From NCBI GenBank assembly GCA_016271365.2, contig CM057456.1:1394337501-1394401500 (forward strand): a DNA stretch of 64,000 nucleotides, read 5' to 3'. Below the pieces are notes generated by a model, which saw nothing but the letters and a program-made list of their open reading frames with translations, did not search any database and was not told the origin of the DNA. Positions 1-10,255 of the stretch are shown piece by piece. The first letter of the stretch is position 1. Every line of letters begins with the position of its first letter. Source of the stretch: Neoceratodus forsteri. Its lineage: Eukaryota > Chordata > Ceratodontiformes > Ceratodontidae. Made by a program: the position numbers and the translations under genes.

Positions 1-2000
1 TTGTGTCATCTGCAAAGAGACATACTTTTCCTTCAGTCCCTCTGCAATGTCGCTTATAAAGACATTGAAGAGGACCGGTCCTAATACTGAACCCTGCGGT
101 ACCCCACTACTAACCCCCCTTTTTTCAGAGCGGACTCCATTTACTATTACTCTCTGTGTCCTATTCTCCAGCCAATTCTTTATCCAGGCTGGCTAACTTG
201 TATATTAATCTTTTGTGTGGGTCTGTGTCAAATGCCTTGCTAAAGTCTAGGTAGGCCATGTCCACAGCCTCTCCTGATCAACTACTTTGGTCACCAGTCA
301 AAGAAATCTATCAGATTTGTCTGGCATGACCTTCCTGCTGTGAATCCATGCTGCCTTGGGTCCTGTGCCCTCTGGCCTCTAGATACTCAACAATTCTTTC
401 CTTCAGAAGTGATTCCATCATTTTCCTACCACTGAGGTTAAACTAACAGGTCTGTAGTTTCCTGCTTCTGCCTTGCTCCACTTTTTGTGAAGGGAATCAC
501 ATCTGCCCTCCTCCAGTCCTCAGGTACCACCCCATCCTCCCATGATTTGTTAAAGAGGGTAGTCAGTGGTGTCACTAGTTCTACCCTTAGTTCTTTTAGA
601 ATTCTGGGATGAATCCCATCAGGCCCCATTGCTTTGTCCACCTTCAGTTTTAAGAGCTCTTTCAGAACCCTTTCTTCTGTAAATGGGCTGGTATCAACTT
701 CTGTATCCAGAGTGTTTCTACTGTTTGTTTTAGGTACCTCCCCCTCTTTCTTTGTAAATACTGAGCAAAATATTTGTTTAGTATCTCTGCCTTTTCACAG
801 TCACCCTCTGCCCACCCTCCCTCCCTTTATTAAGCCTCACTATCCCTCCTTGGTCTTCCTTGCCTCTGATGTACCTATAAAAGGTTTTATCCCCTTCTTA
901 ACTGAGTTGGCTATCTTTTCCTCGGTTTGGGCCTTTGCTGTTCTGACTGCCTTTCCAGCTTCTTTTTGCTTTAACTGATACAGTTCTCTGTCCTGTTCCT
1001 TCTGTGATTCTTTGTACTTCCTGAGTGCTTTCTTTTCTCTTGAACCTTCACTGCCACTTCCTTTGAGAACCATAGTGGTTTCTTACCTCGTTTCATTTTG
1101 TTTATTTGCTTTACACAAGGCTTGTTACCTCTGTGATGGCAGTTTTATTATTCCCCATTGTTCTTCCACCCTCCTTCCTGCCCATTTGCTAGTGCATTCC
1201 TTAGGCACTCACCCATTTTGGCAAAGTCAGCCCTCCTAAAATCCAGTACCTTTGTCTTTGTATGGCTTGGATTCTATTGCTGTGTTTATTGTGAACCATA
1301 CAGTTCGATGGTCACTAGTTCCCCAGGCACTGCCACTTCTACATCTGTGATCCTCTCTTCATCTCCATTTGAGAGAACCAGGTCTAAGATTGCTCCCTCT
1401 CGAGTGGGCTCCAATTACTAGTTGTCTAAGGCATGCCCCCTGTAGGGCATCTAGAATAACCCCACTCTTAGAAGTGGCTGCTGCAACTGCACTCCAGTTA
1501 ACATCTGGCATATTCAGATCCCCCATCAGCAGTATCTCCCCTTTTTCTGCCATCCTAAGTATACTTTCTATCATTTCCTTGTCCATTTCCTCCCCCTGAT
1601 AAGGAGGTCTGTATACAAACCCTGTGCAGATTGTGGTGCCATTGCCGGTCTCCAAATTTACCCACAGTGCTTCTTCTCCTCCATGTTTACCCTTTTGTTC
1701 TGTTGCTTTGATTCCTTCCCTTATGTAAAGAGCTACTCCTCCTCCTCCACTTTTACCCTCCCTGTCCCTCCTGTAGATAAGTGTATCCTGGTATGTTTAC
1801 GTCCCAGTCATGGTTTTGTGTGTACCATGTTTCTGTGACTGCCACGATATCCAGATGTTCCTCCTCCATCAAGGCCACTAATTCAGGAAGCTTGTTACTC
1901 AAGACTACGGGCATTGGTACTCATTGCTCTCCATTTTTTGATGGCTTTACCTTCTGTTGCAGCATCCCTCACTGACCTTTCTACCTCGGCCTTTTTCTCA
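1..2000 (-). pseudogene. CR1 ORF2: APE endonuclease plus reverse transcriptase, broken
   Basis: The product would nick target DNA and copy the element RNA by target-primed reverse transcription. Endonuclease motifs read on the minus strand in order: TETWY, GGGVALYIRE, YRPP, GDLNMPDVNW (about 1900-1380). A lysine/arginine-rich linker follows (1073-840), then RT motifs: the GPDGIHPRILKEL box (about 630-590), [27 protein letters not shown] (about 120-85) and FADDT at 1-15. This matches CR1 ORF2 in motif order and spacing. Several frame changes, for example after ADVIPF near 490, break the frame. The C-terminal third is beyond the window. Confidence 0.9.
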
Positions 2001-2059
2001 TTTAGTACCGTTTTGTAGGGAGAGGCTGGGATTTTCCTGCTGCTTATCAGTGCCTCCCC

Positions 2060-2990
2060 TTGACTAGTTTAAACGCTTGCCAATGAAGCATTTAAACCGA
2101 TTGCTCAAAAGACTTGTTCACTTTCTGGACAGATGCAGACCATCCTGCCAGTATAGGCTGGTGTCCCTCCAAGTGGAACCCCAGTCCCCAATGAAGCCAA
2201 ACCCCTGTGCTCCACACCATTTTTTCAACCATTTGTTAAACTGCATGGTGCAAAGTACCCTCGCCTCACCCATGCCACTGACAGGCAGCACCTCTGAGAA
2301 GGATACTATGTGTACTACTTGTCTTAAGCCCCTCCCCAACTCTACAAACTCCTTCTGCACTGCTCTAATCTCATGATGAGCTAAGTCATTTGTCCCTAGG
2401 TGGACAATGCGTCCAGCTCAACTCCGTGCAACTGTTCTCGTGATCCTAAGGATGCGCTTCCTGTCCCTCCAAGCCATGGCACCAGGCAGGCACCTTACTT
2501 CAGTTTTCCCTGCTCCCCCCAGTTCTATCCCCCTAATAATTGAGTCCCCCACAAGGAGCTGCCTTCTTTTCCTGTGGTGCCCTCTGCCTCCTTCCTGAGG
2601 GCCTCCCTTGTGACAGTTGTCTGCACCCTCCTTAGTCTCCTCTGCGGGTGCATCCATAGGGGAACTATGCTCCCCAGAATGGTGTATGGATTGTGGAGTG
2701 GAACAACTGACTGGGTGTGCCTCTGTTCCACCACCCTTACCCTCCCTGAGCCCACTGTGGTCCAACTGCTGTGCTTTCTTCGCAACCTCTGAGGTAGTGG
2801 TGGTGGCTCTGGTGCTCCCTGGATGGGGGAGGTTCCCTTGCCACTGTCCAGTGCGGCCTGAAGACGGGCAACTTCCTCCCTCAGGGCAGATAGTTGTCTG
2901 CAAACAGGGCAGCATCTCAGCCTCCAGAAAGACTCCCGGAAGACTGCTGCCCCACAGCCATTACATTGTACTACTCCCCCACATAACTGT
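2060..2990 (-). pseudogene. CR1 ORF1: zinc-finger, coiled coil and SGNH esterase domain, broken
   Basis: On the minus strand the N-terminus has a paired-cysteine motif (CNGC, then CPVC about 20 residues later) followed by a heptad-like stretch (ALREEVARLQAAL). Those two pieces are typical of the zinc-finger and coiled-coil start of CR1 ORF1 proteins. After a proline/glycine-rich linker comes LLVGDSIIRGIE (near 2545-2510), the GDS nucleophile block of an SGNH/GDSL esterase. About 130 residues on come GFGFIGDWG and DGLHLSRK (near 2180-2118), the block with the catalytic Asp and His. ORF1 esterases are known in the CR1/L3 lineage; their substrate is unsettled. One frameshift separates the zinc-finger frame from the esterase frame, so the copy is inactive. 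Confidence 0.8.
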
Positions 2991-3794
2991 CTACCTTGTT
3001 TAGTTTTTTTTTTTGTGTGTGTGTGATTGGTGCGTTATATAGAAATATATGTATTTATATAATGTGTATGCTTATATTGTCAGCGAAGTGTGCTAGACAG
3101 GATATGACAGTGATATGTACCTTGCCCTCTTGAGGAAATGATGTCAGAACCCCAGGTATAAATGAACTATTTCCAGGGGTGGGTGGGAAGAGGTTGGGCC
3201 TAAACTGTGCCCTGACGAAACAATCAGCTAAACGCTCTGACCTACCGATGCGATGAGTGCCTTCCTGTCAGCAAGATGCCATACACAACAATTTGTAATA
3301 CTGCTTCAAACCAATTTGACAGAGAAAATACCCTGCTAATCAAACAGAGAAAAATCCAAACATCCAAGTCAGACACAGGTAAACCTCCCCAGCCCCAAAG
3401 AGCCTGGTGACTTGTGCTCTGAAAACAGTCAGCCCCAAAACACGCTAGCTGTGCAGAAGGGTAGACACAGAAAACAGTATTCAGCCTATGTGGGTTTAAA
3501 CTCTTCCTGCACTGAAAACCTTAACACTTGTAACAAAAGTAAAGCAAACTCCACCTCCCTCTGTTGATTGAAATACTGCCTTTTCTGATAATTCTAAGTT
3601 CCTTATTTCACCCTTCAGTTAGAAGTATCCTCCACCTGAAGAGTATTAACTTTCCTAAGGAATCTGCTTCAAACCAAAGACAACTGTAAATTGTAAGGTT
3701 CACCTCCCTCTGTTGTGAGCACTACTCGCTTTCTTGCAAATCTTAAGTCCAGTGTTGCAGCTTGCAGCCAGAGGTAGCTTCACCTGAAGACTAG

Positions 3795-4390
3795 ATGCTG
3801 ACTCTCTTTATACATCTATCCAACACCACGTGGGACTGGAAGCAGTAGAATTTTGGATGGGTGAACTTTCAACGACAGAAAATATCCCACATGAATTTAT
3901 CCTAGAGGCCACTGAATTCGTACTTAAACACAGTTACTTCGAATTCCAGGGTGAACACTTTCTACAAAAGTGTGGCACTGCTATGGGTGCATCGATGGCA
4001 CCAAGCTATACCTATCTGTTTCTAGGCTTTTGGGAGAAAAAAGTGGCATTTTCTGACACTAACCCCTTTGTTAAGAACATAGCACATTGGCATAGTTTTA
4101 TTGACAATGTTCTTTGCATATGGCAGTGTTCTGATGAGAACACTTCAGACTTTATGGACTGGCTGAACAACAATACATACAACTTGAGATTCACACAGAC
4201 TACTGACCACACTAGCATTTCCTTTCTGGACCTCTCCCTTACTCTACATAACAATCAAACGGAGACAAAATGCTCTAGAAAAACTACAGCTACCACCTCC
4301 CTTTTGTTAGCCAGCAGTGCCCACCCCCGCAGTCTCAAAAATTCTATTCCATTTGGGCAGATTTTAAGACTTCGGAGAAACTGCAGTTCT
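3795..4390 (+). pseudogene. Penelope-like reverse transcriptase, C-terminal two thirds
   Basis: The frame reads from SLYTSIQH (near 3805) through FEFQGEHFLQKCGTAMGAS, MAPSYTYLFLGFWE, FIDNVLCIW, SISFLDLSLTL and HPRSLKNSIPFGQ to LRLRRNCSS. These are the ordered RT motifs of Penelope-like elements, which resemble telomerase RT more than LINE RT. The catalytic box is FIDNV where (Y)IDD is expected, so the second catalytic aspartate is replaced by asparagine. The N-terminal fingers region is missing, because the sequence before 3795 is unrelated repeat. The RT would normally act with the downstream GIY-YIG nuclease. Confidence 0.85.
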
Positions 4391-4734
4391 GACATAGAAT
4401 TTAACACACAAACTGATTAACTGTTTTGAGATTTGAAGCCAGAGGCTACAATAGGAAACTTTTACAACCAAAGAAGAAGTACTTGAAATGAACAGAGAAA
4501 ATCTTCTGAAAAATGAAGAGGGACACGGAACTGCAGGAGAAAATGCCATGTACTTTTGTCACAGAATTTAATCATATTGCAGGCCAGACAGGCAGCATCA
4601 TACATAGAAACTGGTCCATCCTTCTGGGTGACAATGTAGTAAAGTACATCTGTGGGTAATACGCCCAGAATTACCTTTAACAGAGGTGAAAACCTAAGGG
4701 ACTGATTAGTTCACAGCAGGATCTCCAAACCTGC

Positions 4735-5170
4735 TAGAACTACTATCAACTGGCTACCACAATACCCTTGTGGCTATTACAGATGCAATCGATGCAACAT
4801 CTGTAAATTTGGTACACCAGCCAAGGAGTTTATACACCCCATGCACCCTGATATTAAGGTGGACGTCAGGGAACTTGTTACTTGCGATACCTCTTATGTA
4901 GTATATGCACTGTGGTACACTTGCAATTTGATCTACTTAGGCAAGACTGTTAGATCTCAAACAGAGGTTACAAGAACACATTCACTCCATCACAAGTGGC
5001 AAACAGGATACCCCTGTTGGAGTACACTTTGCAGACACACACAGGTCTAGACCTGATGACCTAAAATTTGTGGGACTTGAACATGTGCCACCTATGAAAA
5101 ATGGAGGGGACAGACCGAACCTGCTATTACAAAGAGAAAGCCTGTGGATATACACCCTACGCAGTGTTTA
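4735..5170 (+). pseudogene. Penelope-like GIY-YIG endonuclease domain
   Basis: The frame carries a cysteine cluster (CGYYRCNRCNIC, near 4770-4805) and then CDTSYVVYALW and NLIYLGKTVRS (4880-4955). Those two strings occupy the positions of the GIY and YIG motifs that give this nuclease family its name. Downstream peptides TPVGVHF-like, DLKFVGLEHV, GGDRPNLLLQRES and WIYTLRSV follow with frame changes, as in full PLE proteins. The nuclease nicks target DNA to prime reverse transcription in endonuclease-positive PLEs. The copy contains stops and is inactive. Confidence 0.8.
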
Positions 5171-5735
5171 GCCCCAAGGTTGCAATGGTAAAGGGGATCC
5201 GAAACCTTTTTTGAAAAATAAATAATGTTATGTTGTATTTGAAAATGTGCTGGTCTTACGTTTAAACTGCTTGCTTGCCACATACTTTAATATGTCATTT
5301 AATTCCTGTACTATTTGCACAACATTTAATTTTATTATTTAAAATTCTCTCTTTTTTCTAGGTCTGTTTCCATTTCATCTGTCTGCCTTTCAGCTAACTG
5401 ATCCTCACTTACAGGGGGGTCCTGTAACCATGTTGTCTTGCAAGTTACCTTAATGTCTGTTGCCCTGTCAAGCTGGAGGTTTGGTCCATTTCATTTCTGC
5501 CACTCTGGTTAACAATCCTGTTGATGTTAACTAATCTAGTAATTTACATGTGGATACACAGCGCTTCAATATAGCGCCTCCGCCAAGTGGTTATAGTTAA
5601 GCACTACTCTGATTTAAGCGTTTAAGGTAAATTATCTTTTTATTTCCTACACGTGATACTTTTATTTAATGAACAGATTTATTTGATTGGACCCACTATA
5701 TAGGGTCATCTTGTACCTATTAACCTTTACCCCCT

Positions 5736-5785
5736 GATGAAGGCTCAGTATTGAGTCGAAGTGCTAGGGTTAGTAAGCTTCTTTT
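5736..5785 (+). ncRNA. Decayed type I hammerhead ribozyme motif in the PLE 3' region
   Basis: CTGATGA is followed by a 5-bp stem (GGCTC paired with GAGTC around AGTATT) and then CGAAG, where an active ribozyme has GAAA. A good 2-bp stem III with a cleavage triplet is not apparent. PLE terminal repeats are known to carry minimal hammerheads, so position and partial core support descent from one, but the core looks inactive. Confidence 0.5.
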
Positions 5786-6004
5786 CTGTATGCCTGAGGT
5801 CCTAATGTGCATTTGCACTAAATAAAGTAACTGATTATTTACATCTTTTGACTAGACCTGGATTTTATCCCTTCAATGTGCCTTTCGAGTGCTGGTTCCT
5901 CAGACTGTGGCTACTTGTGGGCTGGCTGCCCTAACCTTACAGTACCACCTGGTTCTTATCACCGATGCAAGCACATTTCTGTTGTTGTAAGGATAATGTT
6001 ATAC

Positions 6005-6160
6005 TGTCTCAATGGAGGGATGGTAGAGCAGGGTCCAAAGGACCCTGCGCTCCCACTGTAAAATAAGGATACTGATGTACTATCTCAATGGAGGGATGGG
6101 AGCGCAGGGTCCAAAGAACCCTGCATTCATACCGTAAAATAAAGATACTATTATACTATC
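6005..6160 (+). repeat. Two tandem copies of a 76-bp unit
   Basis: AATGGAGGGATGG starts copies at 6011 and 6087. Each holds a self-complementary GGGTCCAAAGGACCC-like block and ends in AAATAAGGATAC or AAAGATAC. The same module precedes the foldback arms near 18915-19055, 20935-21020 and 32165-32215. Confidence 0.7.
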
Positions 6161-6179
6161 TGAAAAAGTGAGGAAATTC

Positions 6180-6647
6180 ATTGCAAAAAACTTTGTTAAT
6201 GCACCATTAGGGTCGAAGTACAAAAAGTGGGGAAATGTGATTTTAGGGTTCCCAAGCATAAGACCCTGCCCCCACCCTCGGCTTCCAACCCGAACACTCC
6301 ACCCTCAGCTTCCAACCCTAAGGCCCACCTCCACCCTGCATGCAGGAACAGGTGTGAGGGGTATGCCTTGAGGTTGCGAACCTTAATGCTCACCCCATTG
6401 TTTTATTCTGTACCTATGTCAGGTTATTAACTGTTGAAATAGGGTGAGCATTAGGCACATCCCTCACACCTGTTCCTGCATGCAGGGTGGAGGTGGGCCT
6501 TAGGGTTGGAAGCTGAAGGTGAGGATGGGGTGCTCGGGTTGGAAGCCGAGGTTGGGGGCAGGGTCTTATGCATGGGAACCCTAAGATCACATTTCGCTAC
6601 TTTTTACGCTTCAACCCGAATGGTGCATTAACAAAGTTTTTTGCAAT
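6180..6647. repeat. Foldback element F1 (inverted arms about 200 bp)
   Basis: Left arm 6180-6395 is the inverted complement of 6445-6647. It runs from ATTGCAAAAAACTTTG through TAGGGTTCCCAAGCATA and GGCCCACCTCCACCCTGC to a centre near 6410. The arms diverge by scattered substitutions and one insertion near the centre. No coding capacity. It shares its arm start (TTGCAAAAAACTYTGTTAATGCA) with five other foldbacks in this window. Confidence 0.8.
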
Positions 6648-6689
6648 ATATATAAAGAAAGGCACATATGGATATATTTATAATGTATA

Positions 6690-7130
6690 TTATGGTGCAC
6701 AGTAGTGCCACTATAGTTATGGTTCAATGGTCACTTCTGTGTTAAACCCAAACTAACTATTGTTCGATCGACTCACGTGAAATTTGGCATGCACCATCAG
6801 GGACCAAAGATGTCTTGATATGGCAAGTTTCATACCGGTCGAATGTGTGGGTACGGAGATGCAGAGTGTCAAAAAATGTGAAAACTGCCATTTTTATGCA
6901 AATTCTTTGTCACGCAGTTTCTCGAAAACAGCTTGGGGGTTTGGCCTGAAATTGTTAGGGTACATTGGGCTTGCGTCTCAGATATGTTTTTTGAAGGTTT
7001 GGTGAAAATTTATCAATCCGTTCAAAAGTTATTTAATTTTAAAATTTACCATTATTCCCTATGGGAAAAGTTAGATGTCTCGTGCGAAAGACTATTTCTT
7101 GATCCGAAAAGTGTCATCGTCTTTTGCAAA
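6690..7130 (+). repeat. AT-rich recurring module R1, copy 1
   Basis: This starts with a small palindrome (GTGCACAGTAGTGCCAC), followed by TATAGTTATGGTT, and continues into AT-rich non-coding sequence with phrases such as GGTGAAAATTTATCAA and TCAAAAGTTATT. The same module recurs near 18580, 19410, 21440, 25085 and 30130. It is non-coding in all frames and of unknown class. Confidence 0.65.
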
Positions 7131-7147
7131 AGGGGAATGCGCTTTCA

Positions 7148-7420
7148 ATCAATCAAATCTTTATTTATCCAGGCGGGCACCATTGAGCAATGCTCATTCA
7201 TAAGATGGACCTGATCATAACAAAAATCATATTACAATAATACAGTAAAACAAGGTGCAGTGTCAAACAGAGAACTAAAATATACATATGTACAGAACAG
7301 AGTCATTCATACACATAATCAAGATATCTACATTAATATTGAGCAGAGTGACTTTTTCAATGGATAGGCTTTAAAAGTGGATGTAGCTGGCAAGTTCACT
7401 GGACTGTACCCGATTAGGAA
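7148..7420 (-). mobile_element. L2-group LINE 3' tail
   Basis: On the minus strand this ends in GCCCGCCTGGATAAATAAAG followed by ATTTGATTGATTGAA. That is the same 3' end as the L2-B element (51340-51392), which fixes orientation and family. It is a 5'-truncated copy with no coding sequence left. The left limit of the alignment on the body side is uncertain. Confidence 0.75.
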
Positions 7421-7424
7421 GAAA

Positions 7425-8065
7425 TTACAGGGACAGTGAGGTTAAACCAGAATACATCAGGGAGGGGAGTGGCACCTGGCCAATGCCAAGGCAGCAACTG
7501 ATGGATTCAGGGAGAGTTTTAAGGGGACTAAGACAGTGGAGAGACGGAGAGGGAAAGTGAGGCAGGAGGCCAGGCAAGAGGGACGGAAGGTTGGATAGGA
7601 AGAGAGATAGGAAGGGAGGTGAACTAGCGATGTGGGAAACTATTGCAGGATCCGTGTTGATGCCGACTTGTTTTCTGTTAGCAACAAAAACATATAAAAA
7701 AATATAGCCAGTTGGTAAACACCAACAGTTGTGTTTACCTATTCGGGGCACAAGGAATCGGATTCTGGGGGTCACTTTTTAACATAAATCTGCAGAAATA
7801 TATTTTACCTTAGGAATTATTTTGTCGCAAATTGCGGGCTGTCTCTTTCACTAAAGAAGAATACGGTGCCACAAATTGCGAAGGAGGATTCTCTTCGATC
7901 ACGAAAGAGAATTATTTTTCTGCAATTTGTGACAAAGGATTTTTTTTTTGGTGCTGCCCTTGTGTCCCCTGGTAGTAACAGTAAAGATCCATGATAGTTG
8001 GGACTGTCATAGCCCCATCCATTTGGCGCAGCTACCAGTTTTGTTTACATAAACCCTTCCGTTTC
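7425..8065. other. No recognisable gene; purine-rich intronic DNA with one hairpin
   Basis: 7425-7780 is GA-rich and shows nothing I recognise. Around 7815-7945 the phrase AAATTGCG recurs in inverted order around CGATCACGAAAGAG, suggesting a hairpin related to the array at 19835-20735. Confidence 0.5.
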
Positions 8066-8067
8066 CT

Positions 8068-8770
8068 CCCTGTGTGTGCTGTCCGCCCCCACCTTCTGTT
8101 CCCTGTCCCGGCAGCCGGACGTCAATTAAACCCTCCCACTGTGTACTGTCCACCCCCACCCTCAATTTGCTGCCCGGCACCCAGCATCTACTGAAATCCT
8201 CCCACTGACTGCTGTCCACCTCCACCCTTTGTTTCCCTTCGGGTACCCGGCATCTACTGAAACCCTCCCACTGACTGCTGTCCACCTCCACCCTTCGTTT
8301 CCCTTCGGGTACCCGGCATCTACTGAAACCCACCCACTATGTGCTGTCCACCTCCACCCTTTGTTTCCCTATGGATGCCCAGCATCTACTGAAATCCTCC
8401 CACTGATGCTGTCCACCTCCACCCTTTGTTTCCCTTCGGGTACCCGGCATCTACTGAAACCCTCCCACTGACTGCTGTCCACCTCCACCCTTTATTTCCC
8501 TTCGGGTACCCGGCATCTACTGAAACCCTCCCACTGACTGCTGTCCACCTCCACCCTTCGTTTCCCTTCGAATACCCGGCATCTACTGAAACCCTCCCAC
8601 TGACTGCTGTCCACCTCCACCCTTTGTTTCCCTTCGGTTACCCAGCATCTACAGAAACCCTCCCACTGACTGCTGTCCACCTCCACCCTTTGTTTCCCTT
8701 CGGGTACCCAGCATCTACTGAAACCCTCCCACTGTGTGCTGTCCACCCCACCCTCTGTTCCCCGATCCCA
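8068..8770 (+). repeat. 66-bp minisatellite, about 10-11 copies
   Basis: The string CATCTACTGAAA starts units at 8185, 8251, 8317, 8383, 8448, 8514, 8580, 8646 and 8712, so the period is 66 with one 65-bp unit. Two more degenerate copies lie to the left. Because 66 is divisible by three, several frames stay open and give false 22-residue peptide repeats on both strands. Related units with GGTGTCTAGTGGCACC occur at 30830-31110. Confidence 0.95.
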
Positions 8771-8869
8771 GTACAGTCTCTGTAAGCATGCCTGTGTTGT
8801 GTGAAATAAATTAATTCTGTAGAGTATAAGTAACATAAAGAAAAATAATTTTATTGCATTGCCGTTCCC

Positions 8870-9145
8870 TTTCATGTCCCTGGTGTCTAGTGCCCCCCCC
8901 CAAAAAAATGCCTTCAGTCCCTGTTAAAAAAAAAAAAGTCCCTTGATGTATTTTGTCTGTAAAGAAAAATAAAAAAATGGCGCTCCACCCTACCCTAACT
9001 CCCACTCAGCACCCACCACCCCACACTCCCCAGTACACCACCACATACCCTTACTCACCTGATCCAGTTCCAGGTTCAAGTTCCACTCTCTGAAGACGCA
9101 TCTTGCTGCTGGAGCTAGCGACTGCAATATGAAAAACTAAGATAA
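8870..9145 (+). repeat. Minisatellite flank shared with the 30.8-31.3 kb region
   Basis: TCCCTGGTGTCTAGTGCCC is followed by an A-rich stretch, AAAAATGG and a C-rich ACCCACCACCCCAC block. The same order of blocks follows the second minisatellite at 31130-31250, so this is part of one compound repeat and not unique DNA. Confidence 0.55.
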
Positions 9146-9149
9146 ATGT

Positions 9150-9480
9150 GGTTCTATGCATTTCAATGGTGGCTGCAACTTTTATGCATAACTTCGCCAT
9201 TTTTTGAGTTTATGACCCCAAAGGTTCAACATAGCATTCTGGGGACCCCACCTCATGAAAAATACAACTACCATTACGAACGTCCCACTGTAAAGGTGAT
9301 TTCTTGGTTGGTTGGCGAAAGCACCTTTCCTGTGGGATTTGTGTAACAGTCATATTGTTCATGAGGTGGGGTGATAAGAAGGTTATGTTGAAAATTTGGG
9401 GTAAAAATTATAAAAAAATAGCAGTGTTATGACCATTTGTTGCAATTTCACTACGCACACTTGTAACTTTGTAAACTTTC
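9150..9480. repeat. Foldback element G1
   Basis: The left half (CATAACTTCGCC, GTTCAACATAGCATT, GGGACCCCACCTCATGAA) is repeated as its inverted complement in the right half (TTCATGAGGTGGGGTGATAA, GGTTATGTTGAAAATTTGG). The centre is near 9310. A second copy is at 31360-31830. Confidence 0.7.
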
Positions 9481-9805
9481 AATATAGCCCCATAGAAGTC
9501 CGTGGAGTCACCCCCACGGTCTCCTGACTACCGCATCACAAAATGTGAGCACGTAGGGGCAGGATTGTGAAGTGGAAGTGATTGGACTCTCAGCTCCACG
9601 GAGCCTAAATATGACCTCTTCCCTCCCGAAAACCCTGCAATAATTTTTTTTTTTTTTAAATCCTCCCTGGACCCCAAGTCAGGCAAGGGACCTTTGTACT
9701 TTCTACCAGGAAAGGAGCTCCTGAACAGCCAGGAAAATATCTTCTCACACCACTTATTCCCCCCAAACACTGCCGTTTATAGGAACTAGATATAAAACAC
9801 TTTAC

Positions 9806-9943
9806 CATGGATTCCATCCTGCCATTCATATGCATCTCATTCTCCGTGAATCCCTCAAAGATGTCACTGTCCGACTCGGTGTCTTCCAAAAAAATCTGTC
9901 GCAGCGTCTCAACAGTCACATATTTTGAATGACGACCAGCATC
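9806..9943 (-). CDS. CDCA7L: CDCA7L exon 3 (partial gene)
   Basis: CDCA7L is a nuclear, MYC-interacting transcriptional regulator that also binds LEDGF/p75. This exon is 138 bp, phase 0 at both ends, bounded on the minus strand by CAG before GATGCTGG and by GTAAAG after CCATG. It encodes 46 residues including RHSKYVTVETLRQIFLEDTE and SDSDIFEGFTEN. These align with the vertebrate CDCA7L segment HSKY..EELRRIFIEDT...FAGFT. The FEGF block corresponds to the second LEDGF-binding motif (E-x-F-x-G-F type), preceded by acidic/serine residues that suit CK2. The DNA-binding zinc-finger exons must lie to the left, outside the window. Exon order and strand agree with exon 2. Confidence 0.9.
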
Positions 9944-10054
9944 CTGTTTAGTGGATAACAAAACTGCATTACAAGGACAGGGTTTACAACTGGACAGTAC
10001 AAGGGCTTTTTCTGTAGCACAGTAATGCATTTCAGAAACAGATTTATGCCCCTT

Positions 10055-10255
10055 CTCCAATTACTTGTATATCAGCTTATAGAAACACAGACAACGATGG
10101 AAGAAAAAGACCAAAGGTCCAACCAGTCTGCCCGCGTTCCCTACTTAGCCCTGGAACCTACTGTTCCTCCAGGGTCCTGGCCCTCCCCATCCTCCTCCCC
10201 AATTCTAACTCCCCGAGCAACCACTATACCCTTCATTCTGTCCTAGCCATGCTTG
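10055..10255 (-). mobile_element. CR1 3' terminal fragment
   Basis: Translated on the minus strand the fragment gives QTGWTFGLFLPSLSVFL and a stop, matching the C-terminal end of CR1 ORF2 (compare GQTGWAIGPYLPTLSMYL in the 33-kb copy). Only this end and a proline-rich stretch remain. Confidence 0.65.

Larger units (their letters stand above)
1..3005 (-). mobile_element. CR1-clade LINE, 5' part, cut by the window edge
   Basis: Reading leftwards on the minus strand, this is a CR1 retrotransposon in its normal order: ORF1 (about 2990-2060), then ORF2 endonuclease and reverse transcriptase down to base 1. The 5' boundary is placed near an A-rich/TG-rich junction at about 3005, where homology ends. 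The RT catalytic box (FADDT) is the last thing before the window edge, so the 3' third and tail lie outside. Frameshifts and stops occur in both ORFs, so the copy is dead. It lies 3' of CDCA7L exon 3, in the same orientation as the gene, presumably within a downstream intron. Confidence 0.9.
3205..5830 (+). mobile_element. Penelope-like element (PLE), 5'-truncated, GIY-YIG type
   Basis: The element contains, in order, a PLE-type RT fragment (3795-4390), a cysteine motif plus GIY-YIG-type nuclease (4735-5170), and a long AT-rich 3' region ending in a CTGATGA motif (5736 on) and AATAAA-like sequence near 5820. Upstream of the RT (3550-3795) a roughly 150-bp segment is present twice: both copies carry a block reading CACCTCCCTCTGTTG followed by CACCTGAAG. 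A degenerate CTGACGA/AAACGCTCTGACC string near 3210 may be the 5' counterpart of the terminal ribozyme region. Stops and frameshifts make it non-functional. Boundaries are approximate. Confidence 0.8.

Noticed and set aside
3205..3260. CTGACGA...AAACGCTCTGACC near the 5' side of the PLE as a hammerhead
   Set aside because: No stem II can be drawn and GAAA is not in position; it may only be a distant remnant.
8226..8785. Proline/threonine-rich 22-residue peptide repeats on both strands
   Set aside because: Produced by a 66-bp minisatellite whose period is divisible by three.
9944..10060. Upstream extension of the CDCA7L exon 3 frame with an in-frame Met
   Set aside because: The extension crosses a good splice acceptor and has no CDCA7L similarity, so it is intron.
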